DNA of 64,000 bases from Nisaea nitritireducens (GTDB taxonomy: Bacteria; Pseudomonadota; Alphaproteobacteria; Thalassobaculales; Thalassobaculaceae): assembly GCF_014904795.1 (NCBI RefSeq), contig NZ_JACZFS010000010.1:169920-233919 (forward strand), read 5' to 3'. The position numbers and the translations under genes are program-made. Shown in pieces: positions 17,194-25,618 of this stretch; the stretch's first letter is position 1, and the number at the start of each line of letters is the position of its first letter. Below the pieces are notes generated by a model, which ran no database searches, was not told the origin of the DNA, and saw only the letters and a program-made list of their open reading frames with translations.

Positions 17194-18933
17194 ATGACCA
17201 TCCGCATGCATTTTCTAGTCGCTGCCGGTCTCGGCTTGATCGGCGGAACGGTGCTTGCCGCCGATATCCAGCCGGAAGGGCCGAGTGGCCTGACGGAACA
17301 ATCCGGTGCGACTGCCAAGCAGTTCATGGTCGCGGCCGCGAATTCGCACGCGGTCGAGGCTGGGTACGATGTTCTCAAGGACGGCGGCAGTGCAATTGAC
17401 GCGGCGGTTGCCGTGCAGATGGTGCTCAACCTCGTAGAGCCGCAATCCTCGGGCATCGGCGGCGGGGCCTTTCTTGTCTACTGGGATGCCGTTACCGGGA
17501 AACTCACCACCTATGACGGGCGCGAGACAGCACCTGCGGCAGCTGGTCCGGACTATTTCATGAAGCCTGACGGCGGCCGGAAAGGGTTCTGGGAGGCCGT
17601 AAACGGCGCCGGTTCTGTCGGTGTGCCGGGCACTGTTGCGATGCTCGAGATGGCGCATACGGCGCATGGAAAGTTACCATGGCCGGACCTGTTCCGGCCT
17701 GCGATCCGGATGGCACGCGACGGCTTCGAGATATCGCCAAGGCTCGGCGGTGCAATCGCCCGGGCAGTCAAGCGTGGCTTGCCCGACCAAGCCGCAGCCC
17801 GTGACTATTTTTATCACCCTGACGGCTCTGCGAAAAAACCAGGAACGGTGCTCAGGAACCCTGCCTTTGCCGCAAGTCTGGAAGCGATTGCCGCTGGAGG
17901 CGCGAAAGCCTTCTATGAAGGCGAGATCGCGGAAAGCATGTTGGCTGCTCTTGCATCGACACCGGACAATCCCAGTCTGATGACGGCAGCAGATCTTGCG
18001 GGATATCGGGCGATTGAACGGGCGCCGGTCTGCGTTGCCTATCGGGCATTCGAAATCTGCGGAATGGGGCCGCCGAGCTCCGGTGCGCTGACTGTCGGCC
18101 AGATCCTTGGCATGCTCGCTCAATTCGACATGAAGGCCGTCGGCTACGGACCTGTTGCCGCGCACCTTTTTGCCGAGGCGTCGCGGCTCGCCTATGCGGA
18201 CCGGGCGCTATATATGGCGGATGAAGATTATGCGGAGGTTCCGGTGCGCGGTTTGCTGGACCCGCACTACTTGAGAGCGCGTGCGGCACTGATCGACACT
18301 GGTCATGCCATGGAAAAAGCGACGCCCGGCACCCCGCCTTTTGCCAGAAAAGGCGATCTCTTTCCCGATCGTCAGCCAGAGCGCGCCGGCACCAGTCATT
18401 TCGTTATTGTCGATGCGGCCGGTAACGCAGTCTCCATGACCACGACAATCGAGACCGGCTTTGGCAGCCGGCTGATGGCCGGAGGTTTTCTGCTGAACAA
18501 TGAGCTGACCGATTTCTCCTTCCTTCCGGAGAAGGACGGCAAGCCGATTGCAAATCGTGTGGAAGGCGGCAAGCGCCCGCGCAGCTCCATGGCGCCGACG
18601 ATTGTCCTGAAGGACGGCCGCCCCGTGATCCTGATCGGCTCGCCGGGCGGCAGCCGGATCATTCCCTACGTGGCCTGGGCGCTGGTCGGTATGATCGATT
18701 GGGATATGGACCCGCAACAGGCAATCGATATGGGGCATGTCAGCAACCGGAACGGCCCAACGGATCTTGAAGAGGGGACACCAGTCGCTTCCTGGCGTTC
18801 GGCACTCGAAGCGAAAGGACACACGGTCAAGGTTCGTTCGATGAATTCGGGACTGCACACCATCAGCATCGGCGACGGTATGCTCACCGGTGGGGCGGAT
18901 CCCCGACGTGAAGGCGCGGTGCGGGGCGACTGA
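17194..18933 (+). CDS. ggt: Gamma-glutamyltransferase
   Basis: Cleaves the gamma-glutamyl bond of glutathione and transfers or hydrolyses the glutamyl group in the periplasm. The 579-residue precursor has a signal peptide ending near residue 22 (GGTVLA-AD). The large-subunit region contains GGSAIDAAVAVQMVLNLVEP and SSGIGGGAFLVYW; autocleavage should occur before Thr400 in ERAGTSHFVIVD, making that threonine the N-terminal nucleophile of the small subunit. The small subunit also shows GSPGGSRII. GGGGGAG precedes the ATG. The gene follows the tRNA-Glu group but functional linkage is not implied. Confidence 0.95.
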   Translation: MTIRMHFLVAAGLGLIGGTVLAADIQPEGPSGLTEQSGATAKQFMVAAANSHAVEAGYDVLKDGGSAIDAAVAVQMVLNLVEPQSSGIGGGAFLVYWDAVTGKLTTYDGRETAPAAAGPDYFMKPDGGRKGFWEAVNGAGSVGVPGTVAMLEMAHTAHGKLPWPDLFRPAIRMARDGFEISPRLGGAIARAVKRGLPDQAAARDYFYHPDGSAKKPGTVLRNPAFAASLEAIAAGGAKAFYEGEIAESMLAALASTPDNPSLMTAADLAGYRAIERAPVCVAYRAFEICGMGPPSSGALTVGQILGMLAQFDMKAVGYGPVAAHLFAEASRLAYADRALYMADEDYAEVPVRGLLDPHYLRARAALIDTGHAMEKATPGTPPFARKGDLFPDRQPERAGTSHFVIVDAAGNAVSMTTTIETGFGSRLMAGGFLLNNELTDFSFLPEKDGKPIANRVEGGKRPRSSMAPTIVLKDGRPVILIGSPGGSRIIPYVAWALVGMIDWDMDPQQAIDMGHVSNRNGPTDLEEGTPVASWRSALEAKGHTVKVRSMNSGLHTISIGDGMLTGGADPRREGAVRGD

Positions 18934-18937
18934 CCCG

Positions 18938-19444
18938 TTACCAGTAGACCGGATACTTCTTGCCCGGGCGCAGATTGTTGAAAAGCAGTGCGACGACAAC
19001 GATCAGAAGCGCGCCGGACAGGACGGGCGTCAGTAGAAAAGTCGGACCCGGCTGAAGCACGAAGATCACCGCGGGATCGGCCCCGGCCGGTGCGTGGCCG
19101 GTTCCGGTCCACATCATTGCGGAAACGGCCAGCCCGATTGCCAGCGCCATGCCGGGCCACTCCGGGCCGAGAACAGCCAGAACCGCAAGACCGACGAGGC
19201 TGGAGACCAGATGCCCGAAGACGATGTTGCGCGGCTGCGCCAGCGGGCTTTCCGGTAAGGCAAAGGCGAGAAAGCAGGACGCACCGAACGGTGCCATCAT
19301 CAGCATGGCGTCCAGCATTTCCGAAAGACCGGCGGCAAAACCGATGGCAAGCATGGCGCCAAGGCCACTGAGGAGCGCGGCGGCGGGCCTTGCCGGCTCA
19401 GGGCAAGCGCCGCCTCCGATCATTTTTCCGAGAAACGTCGGCAT
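18938..19444 (-). CDS. HPP-family membrane protein
   Basis: A 168-residue protein with four to five membrane segments and the family-like segments GASCFLAFALPESPLAQPRN and TGTGHAPAGADPAV, the latter corresponding to the HPPAGA-type loop that names the HPP family. Some plant and cyanobacterial relatives move nitrite, but bacterial members are mostly uncharacterised. Its start is four bases after the stop of the PPOX-like gene, with a GGAGGG ribosome-binding site, so it is the last gene of the minus-strand unit 20670-18938. It converges with ggt after only four bases. Confidence 0.85.
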   Translation of the reverse strand: MPTFLGKMIGGGACPEPARPAAALLSGLGAMLAIGFAAGLSEMLDAMLMMAPFGASCFLAFALPESPLAQPRNIVFGHLVSSLVGLAVLAVLGPEWPGMALAIGLAVSAMMWTGTGHAPAGADPAVIFVLQPGPTFLLTPVLSGALLIVVVALLFNNLRPGKKYPVYW

Positions 19445-19448
19445 GTGG

Positions 19449-20060
19449 TCAGCCCTCCAGCTCGGCCAGTCTGGTTTCCAGATAGCTCAGGCGCTGACGC
19501 AGCGGTGCGACGGCCTCGGCGACGTCGGCTTCCGTGAAACGGGGCGTGATATGCTGCGGGCAGTTCCAGTCCGTCGCCTCGATGGTCAATACGACTGCGC
19601 GCTCGACACGCGCTCTGTATTCGGGGAGCTGGAGGCGTTCCAGCATATCCGGCGCATCCTCGTGGTGCAGGATCTTTGCCCGCGCCCATAGCTTCAACCG
19701 GCGGCGATTTGCATAATCCATCAGGATCATTGCGACTTTGTCGTTGCCGCTCATATTGCCGACGCTGAGATATTGTCGGTTTCCCCGGAAATCGGCGTAG
19801 CCGATGGTCCGCTCGTCGAGCAGTTTCAGGAATCCTGCAGGACCACCTCGGAACTGGACATAGGGCCAGCCGGTCTCCGAGACGGTTGCCTGGTAGAAAC
19901 CATCCCGGGCCTCGATGAAAGAGGCCTCTGCTTCGGTCAGTCCGATGAAGCCATCCTCTCCAGACGACTGGAAGCGACTCATCTGCGCCCGGCTGCCATA
20001 GCGCTCCTGCGCCGCCTGGACATTGGGGGTAAAGCTGATTTCTGCGAACGGTCTCGCCAT
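19449..20060 (-). CDS. Pyridoxamine 5'-phosphate oxidase-family (FMN-binding split barrel) protein
   Basis: A 203-residue split-barrel protein. The segments FYQATVSETGWPYVQFRGGPAG, RTIGYADFRGNRQYLSVGN and KVAMILMDYANRRRLKLWARA follow the pattern of PNPOx-like flavoproteins, which bind FMN or F420 and reduce small molecules. Its C-terminal 30 residues are a predicted coiled stretch (VAEAVAPLRQRLSYLETRLAELE). It lies 61 bases downstream of the CMD-family gene and just upstream of the HPP gene on the same strand, so all three are probably one operon controlled from the LysR intergenic region. Confidence 0.83.
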   Translation of the reverse strand: MARPFAEISFTPNVQAAQERYGSRAQMSRFQSSGEDGFIGLTEAEASFIEARDGFYQATVSETGWPYVQFRGGPAGFLKLLDERTIGYADFRGNRQYLSVGNMSGNDKVAMILMDYANRRRLKLWARAKILHHEDAPDMLERLQLPEYRARVERAVVLTIEATDWNCPQHITPRFTEADVAEAVAPLRQRLSYLETRLAELEG

Positions 20061-20121
20061 CGTCCGGTCTCCTCAATGCTGGGGCGGAGGGACGGCACGC
20101 ATGCTGCCCCTCCGGTATCGC

Positions 20122-20670
20122 TCAGGCTGCACGGGCCGTCAGCGCGACCTTCGGGAAGTCGATATCGACCTCGGTCGACTTGGCCAGGATGTTGGTCAGC
20201 AGGTTCATGCCGACATGAACAACGATCTCGACGATTTCCGCGTCCGAATAGCCAGCGTCCCGAACAGCGTTGAATTCGGACTCGGTCAGCGATCCCTTGT
20301 GCTCGCTCAAGGCCAGTGCGAAGGCAACGGCGGCCGCAGCCCGTTCATCTGTAGACCCGCCAGACCGGTTCGCTGTCATGTCGTCGTCCGTCAGGCCGGA
20401 CTTGCGGCCAATGGCAGTGTGGGCGGAGAGGCAGTACTGGCAGCTGTTGCGGTCCGCGAGGGCAATGGCGATCCGTTCCCGTGTCCGCGGATCGAGAGCG
20501 CCTGCACCGGCGATTTCATGCAGGCCGAGGAAGGATTTCAGGGCTGCCGGAGACTGGGCGAGAACGGCGAGGAAGTTCGGGACCATACCCAGCTTGCCCT
20601 TGATGGCAGCGAGCAGGGCGCCCTGTTCATTGTCCGCGGTTTCCGTGGTGATTTTGGCAATACGGCTCAT
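20122..20670 (-). CDS. Carboxymuconolactone decarboxylase-family (AhpD-like) protein
   Basis: The 182-residue protein has the AhpD-type redox motif CQYC at residues 77-80 with His84 four residues on (CQYCLSAHTAIG), preceded by RERIAIALADRNS. AhpD-like proteins use the cysteine pair and histidine as peroxidase-type reductants, and many are induced by quinones or peroxides. The first gene of a minus-strand operon with PPOX and HPP genes. Its promoter region is shared with the divergent LysR gene and contains two nested inverted repeats. Confidence 0.9.
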   Translation of the reverse strand: MSRIAKITTETADNEQGALLAAIKGKLGMVPNFLAVLAQSPAALKSFLGLHEIAGAGALDPRTRERIAIALADRNSCQYCLSAHTAIGRKSGLTDDDMTANRSGGSTDERAAAAVAFALALSEHKGSLTESEFNAVRDAGYSDAEIVEIVVHVGMNLLTNILAKSTEVDIDFPKVALTARAA

Positions 20671-20741
20671 GTCAGATCCTTTCAGCGCCGGCGGTTATGA
20701 ATGGGGGAAAACAGTGATCTCCGGCGCCCCCATCAGATCGT

Positions 20742-20802
20742 CTATTCCGTTAGAAGAATGAATAGGCATACAATGGAAAAAACTATTCCAATTACCGGAA
20801 TA
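20742..20802. promoter_or_regulatory. Paired inverted repeats in the divergent LysR promoter region
   Basis: Near the LysR start is TATTCC at 20784-20789 with GGAATA at 20797-20802, a perfect six-base inverted repeat with a seven-base spacer. A second symmetric pair, CTATTC at 20742-20747 and GAATAG at 20760-20765, lies on the side of the CMD operon. The half-site CTATTC is shared by both. This layout matches the two-site binding usual for LysR regulators; the proximal site covers the lysR ribosome-binding region. Confidence 0.6.
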
Positions 20803-20804
20803 AA

Positions 20805-21713
20805 ATGGATCGGTTTCGCGAGTTGCAGGTCTTTGTGAAAGTGGCTGAAACGGGTGGCTTCGCCTCCGCGGCACGGCTGCTTGCCATGTCGCCGCCCGCG
20901 GTCACCCGCGCGGTCTCGGCGCTCGAGGCGCGTTTGAATGCACGGCTTCTGGTCCGCACCACTCGATCGGTTCGGCTGACAGAGAACGGCAGGAGGCTGC
21001 TGGCGGACGGGCGCTCCATTCTGAACGCGCTGGAGCAGGCCGAGGAAGCGGTAGGAGGCTCTCCTCAGGCGCCGAGAGGCCATATCCGCGTAACGGCACC
21101 GGTCTTGTTCGGCTGTCACGTCGTCACGCCTGTGTTGGGAGCCTTTCTTGACCAGTTCGCGGAAGTGACGGCGGAGACGTTGTTCGTTGACCGGGTTGTT
21201 AATGTTGTGGAGGAGGGGCTGGATGTTGCCATCCGCATCGGGGAGCTGCCGGACTCATCCCTCACGGCAATACGCGTCGGGTCAGTCTGCCGTGTGGTCG
21301 CGGGAGCTCCTGCCTATTTCGACAAATACGGCGTGCCGGAACATCCAGCCGATCTCGCCGACCATAGGCTCATCAACCCGTTGGCGTTTGGCAGCAGGAT
21401 CTCTTGGAGCTTCGAGCAGGATGGAAAGCCATTGGTTTTCGAATCCGAAGCACGCCTGGCGCTCAACACGAATGACGCTATTCTGGAGCTTCTGCGCGGA
21501 GGATGGGGTGTATCGCGCTTGCTGTCCTACCAGGTTGCAACCGGAGTCCGGAGCGGCACGCTGATGACCGTGCTCGACAAATTCAGGCCCGTACCGGTAC
21601 CCGTGCATGTGGTCCATCCTGAAGGGCGTATTGCATCGGCAAAAGTACGGGCGCTGGTGGATTTCATGGTGGAGAAACTCAGGCAGAATGAGATTCTCCA
21701 TGTGGCCGGATAA
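20805..21713 (+). CDS. LysR-family transcriptional regulator
   Basis: The 302-residue protein begins with a LysR winged helix-turn-helix (MDRFRELQVFVKVAETGGFASAARLLAMSPPAVTRAVSALE), followed by a linker and a periplasmic-binding-type effector domain that starts at GHIRVTAPVLFG, a pattern shared with the AaeR/DsdC-like subgroup. It is divergent from the CMD/PPOX/HPP operon with 134 bases between starts, the typical arrangement for a regulator and its target. The inducer is unknown; given a CMD/AhpD-like target, an electrophile or quinone is a reasonable guess. Confidence 0.92.
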   Translation: MDRFRELQVFVKVAETGGFASAARLLAMSPPAVTRAVSALEARLNARLLVRTTRSVRLTENGRRLLADGRSILNALEQAEEAVGGSPQAPRGHIRVTAPVLFGCHVVTPVLGAFLDQFAEVTAETLFVDRVVNVVEEGLDVAIRIGELPDSSLTAIRVGSVCRVVAGAPAYFDKYGVPEHPADLADHRLINPLAFGSRISWSFEQDGKPLVFESEARLALNTNDAILELLRGGWGVSRLLSYQVATGVRSGTLMTVLDKFRPVPVPVHVVHPEGRIASAKVRALVDFMVEKLRQNEILHVAG

Positions 21714-21750
21714 TTAATGACGCGCTGTAAGTATCTGACAGGAAAAGACT

Positions 21751-22446
21751 ATGAAAGTGACCACACTCGGCTTTGATGCTGACGATACACTGTGGGAGAA
21801 CGAACGCTTCTTCAAGCTGACGGAGGAACGTTTCACCGAACTCCTCATCGATTTTGCGGAGCAGGATCACCTCCGTGAGCGGTTGCTGGCGGCAGAGCGG
21901 CGCAATCTCAAGATCTACGGCTTTGGTATAAAGGGTTTCACTCTGTCGATGGTTGAAACCGCCATCGAAGTGACCGACGAGCGGGTTCCGGCGCGCGTGA
22001 TCGAGCAGATCCTGACAGCGGGCAGGGAGATGCACGCGCACCCGGTTGAAACGCTTCCTTACGTCCAGGAAACCCTGGAACAGCTCGCGCCGAATTACCG
22101 CATGGTGCTGATCACCAAGGGAGACCTGTTCGATCAGGAACGGAAACTGGCAGCGTCCGGACTGGGAGAGCTGTTTGATGCGGTTGAAATCGTCAGCGAC
22201 AAGACGGCTGAAACCTACACCCGGATATTCACTGAGTTGGGCGATGCTCCGTCACGCGCAATGATGATCGGCAACTCGCTGAAGTCAGATATTGTTCCGG
22301 CTATCGAGGCCGGTAGTTGGGCCGTGCATATTCCGCATGAGCTGACATGGGCTCTGGAGCATGCGAACGAGCCGGCCGAAGCAGATCAATTCAGGTGCCT
22401 GAAGAATGTCGGTGAGGTGCCCGGACTGTTACAGGAAATAGGGTAA
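21751..22446 (+). CDS. HAD-superfamily hydrolase
   Basis: A 231-residue protein with the haloacid-dehalogenase motif I as FDADDTLWENE (nucleophile Asp and general acid Asp two residues on), a helical cap around residues 20-100, motif II in RMVLITKGD, and motif IV/III in MMIGNSLKSDIVPAIEAG. Most such proteins are phosphatases for small phosphorylated metabolites. AGGAAA precedes the ATG. It follows lysR on the same strand after 37 bases, and could be read through from it. The 180-base gap downstream is AT-rich and shows no gene. Confidence 0.88.
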   Translation: MKVTTLGFDADDTLWENERFFKLTEERFTELLIDFAEQDHLRERLLAAERRNLKIYGFGIKGFTLSMVETAIEVTDERVPARVIEQILTAGREMHAHPVETLPYVQETLEQLAPNYRMVLITKGDLFDQERKLAASGLGELFDAVEIVSDKTAETYTRIFTELGDAPSRAMMIGNSLKSDIVPAIEAGSWAVHIPHELTWALEHANEPAEADQFRCLKNVGEVPGLLQEIG

Positions 22447-22626
22447 CCGATCTCACTGCCTGTATTTAAGCACCGGCATTATAAAAGTGCGATAATGTAT
22501 ATTATGGGAAATTATATCGAATGCTGATAGCTGCCCTAACAGACAGCAAGCAGGCACTTTGGCCAATCAATCCAAATAATTGGCGCAAAGCGTTGATATG
22601 AGCTGGCCAGTTCGGTTCTTGGAACG

Positions 22627-22986
22627 TTACTCGTCTGTCATCGGCGTGGTGATGACGAGAAAAACGAGATCCGTCAGGCCGGAGTTCTGGATACCGTGCT
22701 CTATCCCTGGCGGGATGAAGATTACGTCGTGACGCCGGACCACCTGTTTCTTGCCGGCGATCTCCATAAGGCCCTCGCCTTCGAGCACATGATAGACCTG
22801 CTCCTGCACCTTGTGGCTATGCCGCTCGACATATGCCATCGGCTGATAGCAGGAAATCCGATGGTCGAGCAGCTTGGCGTCGGAAGTCTCTGCTGAGACC
22901 AGCGGCTTGGACAGCGCGCCGCCGTGATGGCCGGGGAATTCCTTCCACTCGACCTCGGCAATATTCCGGATGAAAGCCTTGCTCAT
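22627..22986 (-). CDS. Single-domain cupin protein
   Basis: The 119-residue protein is one small beta-barrel. The two cupin motifs are visible: SCYQPMAYVERHSHKVQEQVYHVLEGEG (metal-type histidines and glutamate) and PPGIEHGIQNSGLTDLVFLV. Such proteins can be isomerases, dioxygenases, or sugar or acid-binding enzymes. GAGGAG lies ten bases before the ATG. It is the last gene of a minus-strand run that continues with a TPP enzyme, an SDR and a Liv-type ABC importer, so I infer it acts on a metabolite of that pathway. Confidence 0.85.
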   Translation of the reverse strand: MSKAFIRNIAEVEWKEFPGHHGGALSKPLVSAETSDAKLLDHRISCYQPMAYVERHSHKVQEQVYHVLEGEGLMEIAGKKQVVRRHDVIFIPPGIEHGIQNSGLTDLVFLVITTPMTDE

Positions 22987-23022
22987 GTCTGTTTGCTCCT
23001 CGGTTCCGTGCGTTCTTGACGA

Positions 23023-24804
23023 TTAAGGGTGATACGGCTCGCCGAAGACCGGCTCCTTGTGCGGGATCGGCGGCAATGCCCAGGTTCCGGTTGCCGGCGG
23101 GCGGACTTCCGCATCGACATGCACATCGATCAGATACGGTTTGTTGGAAGCGACCGCATGTTCCAGCGCGCCCTTGAAATCTTCCGATTTCGAAACCGTA
23201 ACGCCCTCAACGCCCGCGGCCCGTGCCCAGGCGGCGAAGTCCGGGTTGTAGGGCCGGTTGTTGTTGCCGGTCTCGTAGAAGCCCGTAGCGATCTCGCGCC
23301 CGTCGAACAGGCCGTACTGGATGTCGCGGATGGCGCTCCAGCAGAAGTTGTTCCAGACCACCCAGACGACCGGAATGTTGTATTCGGCGGCGGTGCAGAG
23401 AACGTGCGGCACCATGGTGAAGCCGCCATCGCCGCAGATCGAGATGCAGGGCCTGTCCGGTGCCGCCAGTTTGGCGCCGAGAATGCCGCTCGGCCCGAAG
23501 CCCATGCCGGAGAACCCCCAGGTGTTCAGCATGGATTGCGGCCGCCGCGCTTTCCAGAACTGCATATACCAGTTGTGATGCACGCCGGAATCGAGGGAGA
23601 TGATCGCATCGTCCGGCAACACGGCCGCGCAATCCGCCACCACGCGCTCAGGGCGCATCGGGCTGGCATGCACGTCGAAATTCGGCCGGGTGAAGTCGTC
23701 CCATGCCTTGGCCCAACCGGCAATATCCGCCAGCCACGGCGCCATGCGCCCGTCTTCGGATGCGCCACGCTGGTCAAGTTCCGCCAGGAGCTGGGTCAGG
23801 AACGTCTTGGCATCAGCCAGGATGCCAAGATCCGGCGGATAATTGCGGCCGATTTCATCGTGGTCGACATCGGCATGGATCAGTTTCGTGTCCGGGAAGT
23901 TCCATGAGTAACCGGGTGTCCAGGACGACGAGGACCGGTCGTCGAAGCGCGCACCGACGGCAATGACGAGGTCCGCGTGCCTGCCCGCCTGGTTTGCCTG
24001 ATAGGCCCCGTTCCGGCCGATGAAGCCGAGCGAGAGCGGGTCTTCCATATCGAAGCAGCCCATGCCGTTCGGCGAGCTGATGACGGGAATGGAGAACCGG
24101 CGCGCGAGCTCCGTCAGCTCCGCGCTTGCTTCCGAGAGCGTCACGCCGTGGCCGATGAACAGAACCGGCTTCTCGGCCGCCAGCAGCATATCGACCGCTG
24201 CCGCGACATCTTCCGGTGCCGCTCCGTTGCGGCGGGCCAGATGGCCGCCCGACGGCGCCTCGGGAGTAACGTCCGCCTCTTCCTGGAAGACGTTGAACGG
24301 CACGTCCAGATTGACCGGTCCCGGCCGGCCGCTCAGCATCGTTGTCGTTGCCTGACGTAGGGCCAGCGGCAGCATGTCGACCCGGGTCGGCTGGAAGCTG
24401 CGTTTCACTACCGGCCGCATGACATTGGCGAAATCGGCCTGATTGTGCCGGTTCAGTTCCTGGAACGGGCTGCGGTTGAACTGCGAGGTCGGCACGTTTG
24501 CCGTGATCGCCAGGAAAGCGGAGCTGTCCGTCTGCGCCACCGCTGTCGCCATGATCAGGTTGGCCGAGCCAGGACCGCAGGAGGTCAGGGTCGCGACCGG
24601 CTCGTGCTTGACCCGGAAATAGGCATCCGCCATATGCGCCGCCGTCTGCTCGTGCCGGGGCGAGATCAGCTTGATCTCGTCCTGCACATTGTACAGCGCA
24701 TCCAGCATGCCCACGGTGCCGTGGCCACAGATTCCGAAGATATACGGGATCTTCTCGTTGATCAGATGTTCCGCGATGATCTCCGCGCCTTTACGCAGCG
24801 CCAT
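23023..24804 (-). CDS. Thiamine-pyrophosphate-dependent enzyme, acetolactate synthase large-subunit-like
   Basis: The 593-residue protein has the three-domain layout of the POX/AHAS family: an N-terminal pyrimidine-binding domain with the catalytic glutamate in PRHEQTAAHMAD (Glu52), a central domain (residues about 200-340), and the C-terminal PP-binding domain with GDGGF at 458-462 and its asparagine partner in VVWNNF (about 485). Family members decarboxylate 2-oxoacids and may join the product to a second molecule. Biosynthetic ilvB is unlikely here, since no small regulatory subunit or ilvC follows; a catabolic 2-oxoacid role fits the neighbouring Liv-type importer, SDR and cupin. GGGAG precedes the ATG. 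Confidence 0.87.
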   Translation of the reverse strand: MALRKGAEIIAEHLINEKIPYIFGICGHGTVGMLDALYNVQDEIKLISPRHEQTAAHMADAYFRVKHEPVATLTSCGPGSANLIMATAVAQTDSSAFLAITANVPTSQFNRSPFQELNRHNQADFANVMRPVVKRSFQPTRVDMLPLALRQATTTMLSGRPGPVNLDVPFNVFQEEADVTPEAPSGGHLARRNGAAPEDVAAAVDMLLAAEKPVLFIGHGVTLSEASAELTELARRFSIPVISSPNGMGCFDMEDPLSLGFIGRNGAYQANQAGRHADLVIAVGARFDDRSSSSWTPGYSWNFPDTKLIHADVDHDEIGRNYPPDLGILADAKTFLTQLLAELDQRGASEDGRMAPWLADIAGWAKAWDDFTRPNFDVHASPMRPERVVADCAAVLPDDAIISLDSGVHHNWYMQFWKARRPQSMLNTWGFSGMGFGPSGILGAKLAAPDRPCISICGDGGFTMVPHVLCTAAEYNIPVVWVVWNNFCWSAIRDIQYGLFDGREIATGFYETGNNNRPYNPDFAAWARAAGVEGVTVSKSEDFKGALEHAVASNKPYLIDVHVDAEVRPPATGTWALPPIPHKEPVFGEPYHP

Positions 24805-24856
24805 GGCGCTCTCCCGTTCCAGGTTGTCTCAAGTCGTTCTCAGGAAAATTCCGGCC

Positions 24857-25564
24857 TTAGACCATGCCGCCGTTTGTCTGCACGATCTGGCCGTCAATCC
24901 AGGAGGATTTGTCGGAGGCCAGGAAGGCCACGACGTCTCCGACCTCATCCGGTTGACCGACCCTGTTCAGCGGGCTCATGCCGGCGGAGCGCTGGATTGC
25001 CGCCTCGTCCTTGCCGGAGCGGAACAGGTCAGTATCAACCGGTCCCGGTGCAACAGCGTTCACCCGGACACCACGCCCGGCCAGTTCTTTCGACATGGAC
25101 CGGACGAGACATTCGACAGCCGCTTTGGTGGCGCTATACGGACCGAGGCCCGGAGCAGCGAAACGCACGAGCGACGTGGTCAGCGCGATGATCGTGCCGC
25201 CGTCCGTCACCGACTTGGCAGCTTCCTGGAGTACGTTGAAGGCGCCGACGATATTCACCTCGACGAGACGGCGGAAATTCTCCGGATCGAAATTCGCCAT
25301 CGGTGCCGGCGGCACGTTGATGCCGGCATTGGCGACGATACAGGTCGGCGCCCCGCCGAAATCCTTGCTCGCATCCGCGATTACCCGGGTGACATCCGCC
25401 GGATTTGTGATGTCAGCCTTGTAGGCCCGCACCGATCCGGCGGTCTCGGGCGCGGTACTTGTATAGGTCAGTGCGACGTCAAAACCGTCCGCTGCGAGAG
25501 CATCGACGCAGGCTTTGCCGATCCCGCGTGAGCCGCCGAATACGATTGCGATTTTCTTGGTCAT
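24857..25564 (-). CDS. Short-chain dehydrogenase/reductase
   Basis: A 235-residue classical SDR. The cofactor-binding motif is FGGSRGIGKAC, the structural NAG motif is VANAGINVPP, the catalytic serine lies in ALTTSLV, and the catalytic YxxxK is PYSATKAAVE. The C-terminus ends in DGQIVQTNGGMV, as in FabG-like enzymes. It should oxidise or reduce a hydroxy/oxo group with NAD(P). It sits between the TPP enzyme and the Liv-type importer on the same strand with small gaps, so it is probably part of the same catabolic operon. Confidence 0.92.
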   Translation of the reverse strand: MTKKIAIVFGGSRGIGKACVDALAADGFDVALTYTSTAPETAGSVRAYKADITNPADVTRVIADASKDFGGAPTCIVANAGINVPPAPMANFDPENFRRLVEVNIVGAFNVLQEAAKSVTDGGTIIALTTSLVRFAAPGLGPYSATKAAVECLVRSMSKELAGRGVRVNAVAPGPVDTDLFRSGKDEAAIQRSAGMSPLNRVGQPDEVGDVVAFLASDKSSWIDGQIVQTNGGMV

Positions 25565-25618
25565 GATGGTCCTCGTGTTTCTGGATAGAGAATGGAATTC
25601 AACTACATGTGACGCGGA

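Noticed and set aside
23023..24804. Assignment of the TPP enzyme as biosynthetic ilvB
   Set aside because: No small regulatory subunit (ilvH/N) or ilvC is beside it and the neighbours are catabolic, so only a family-level call is justified.
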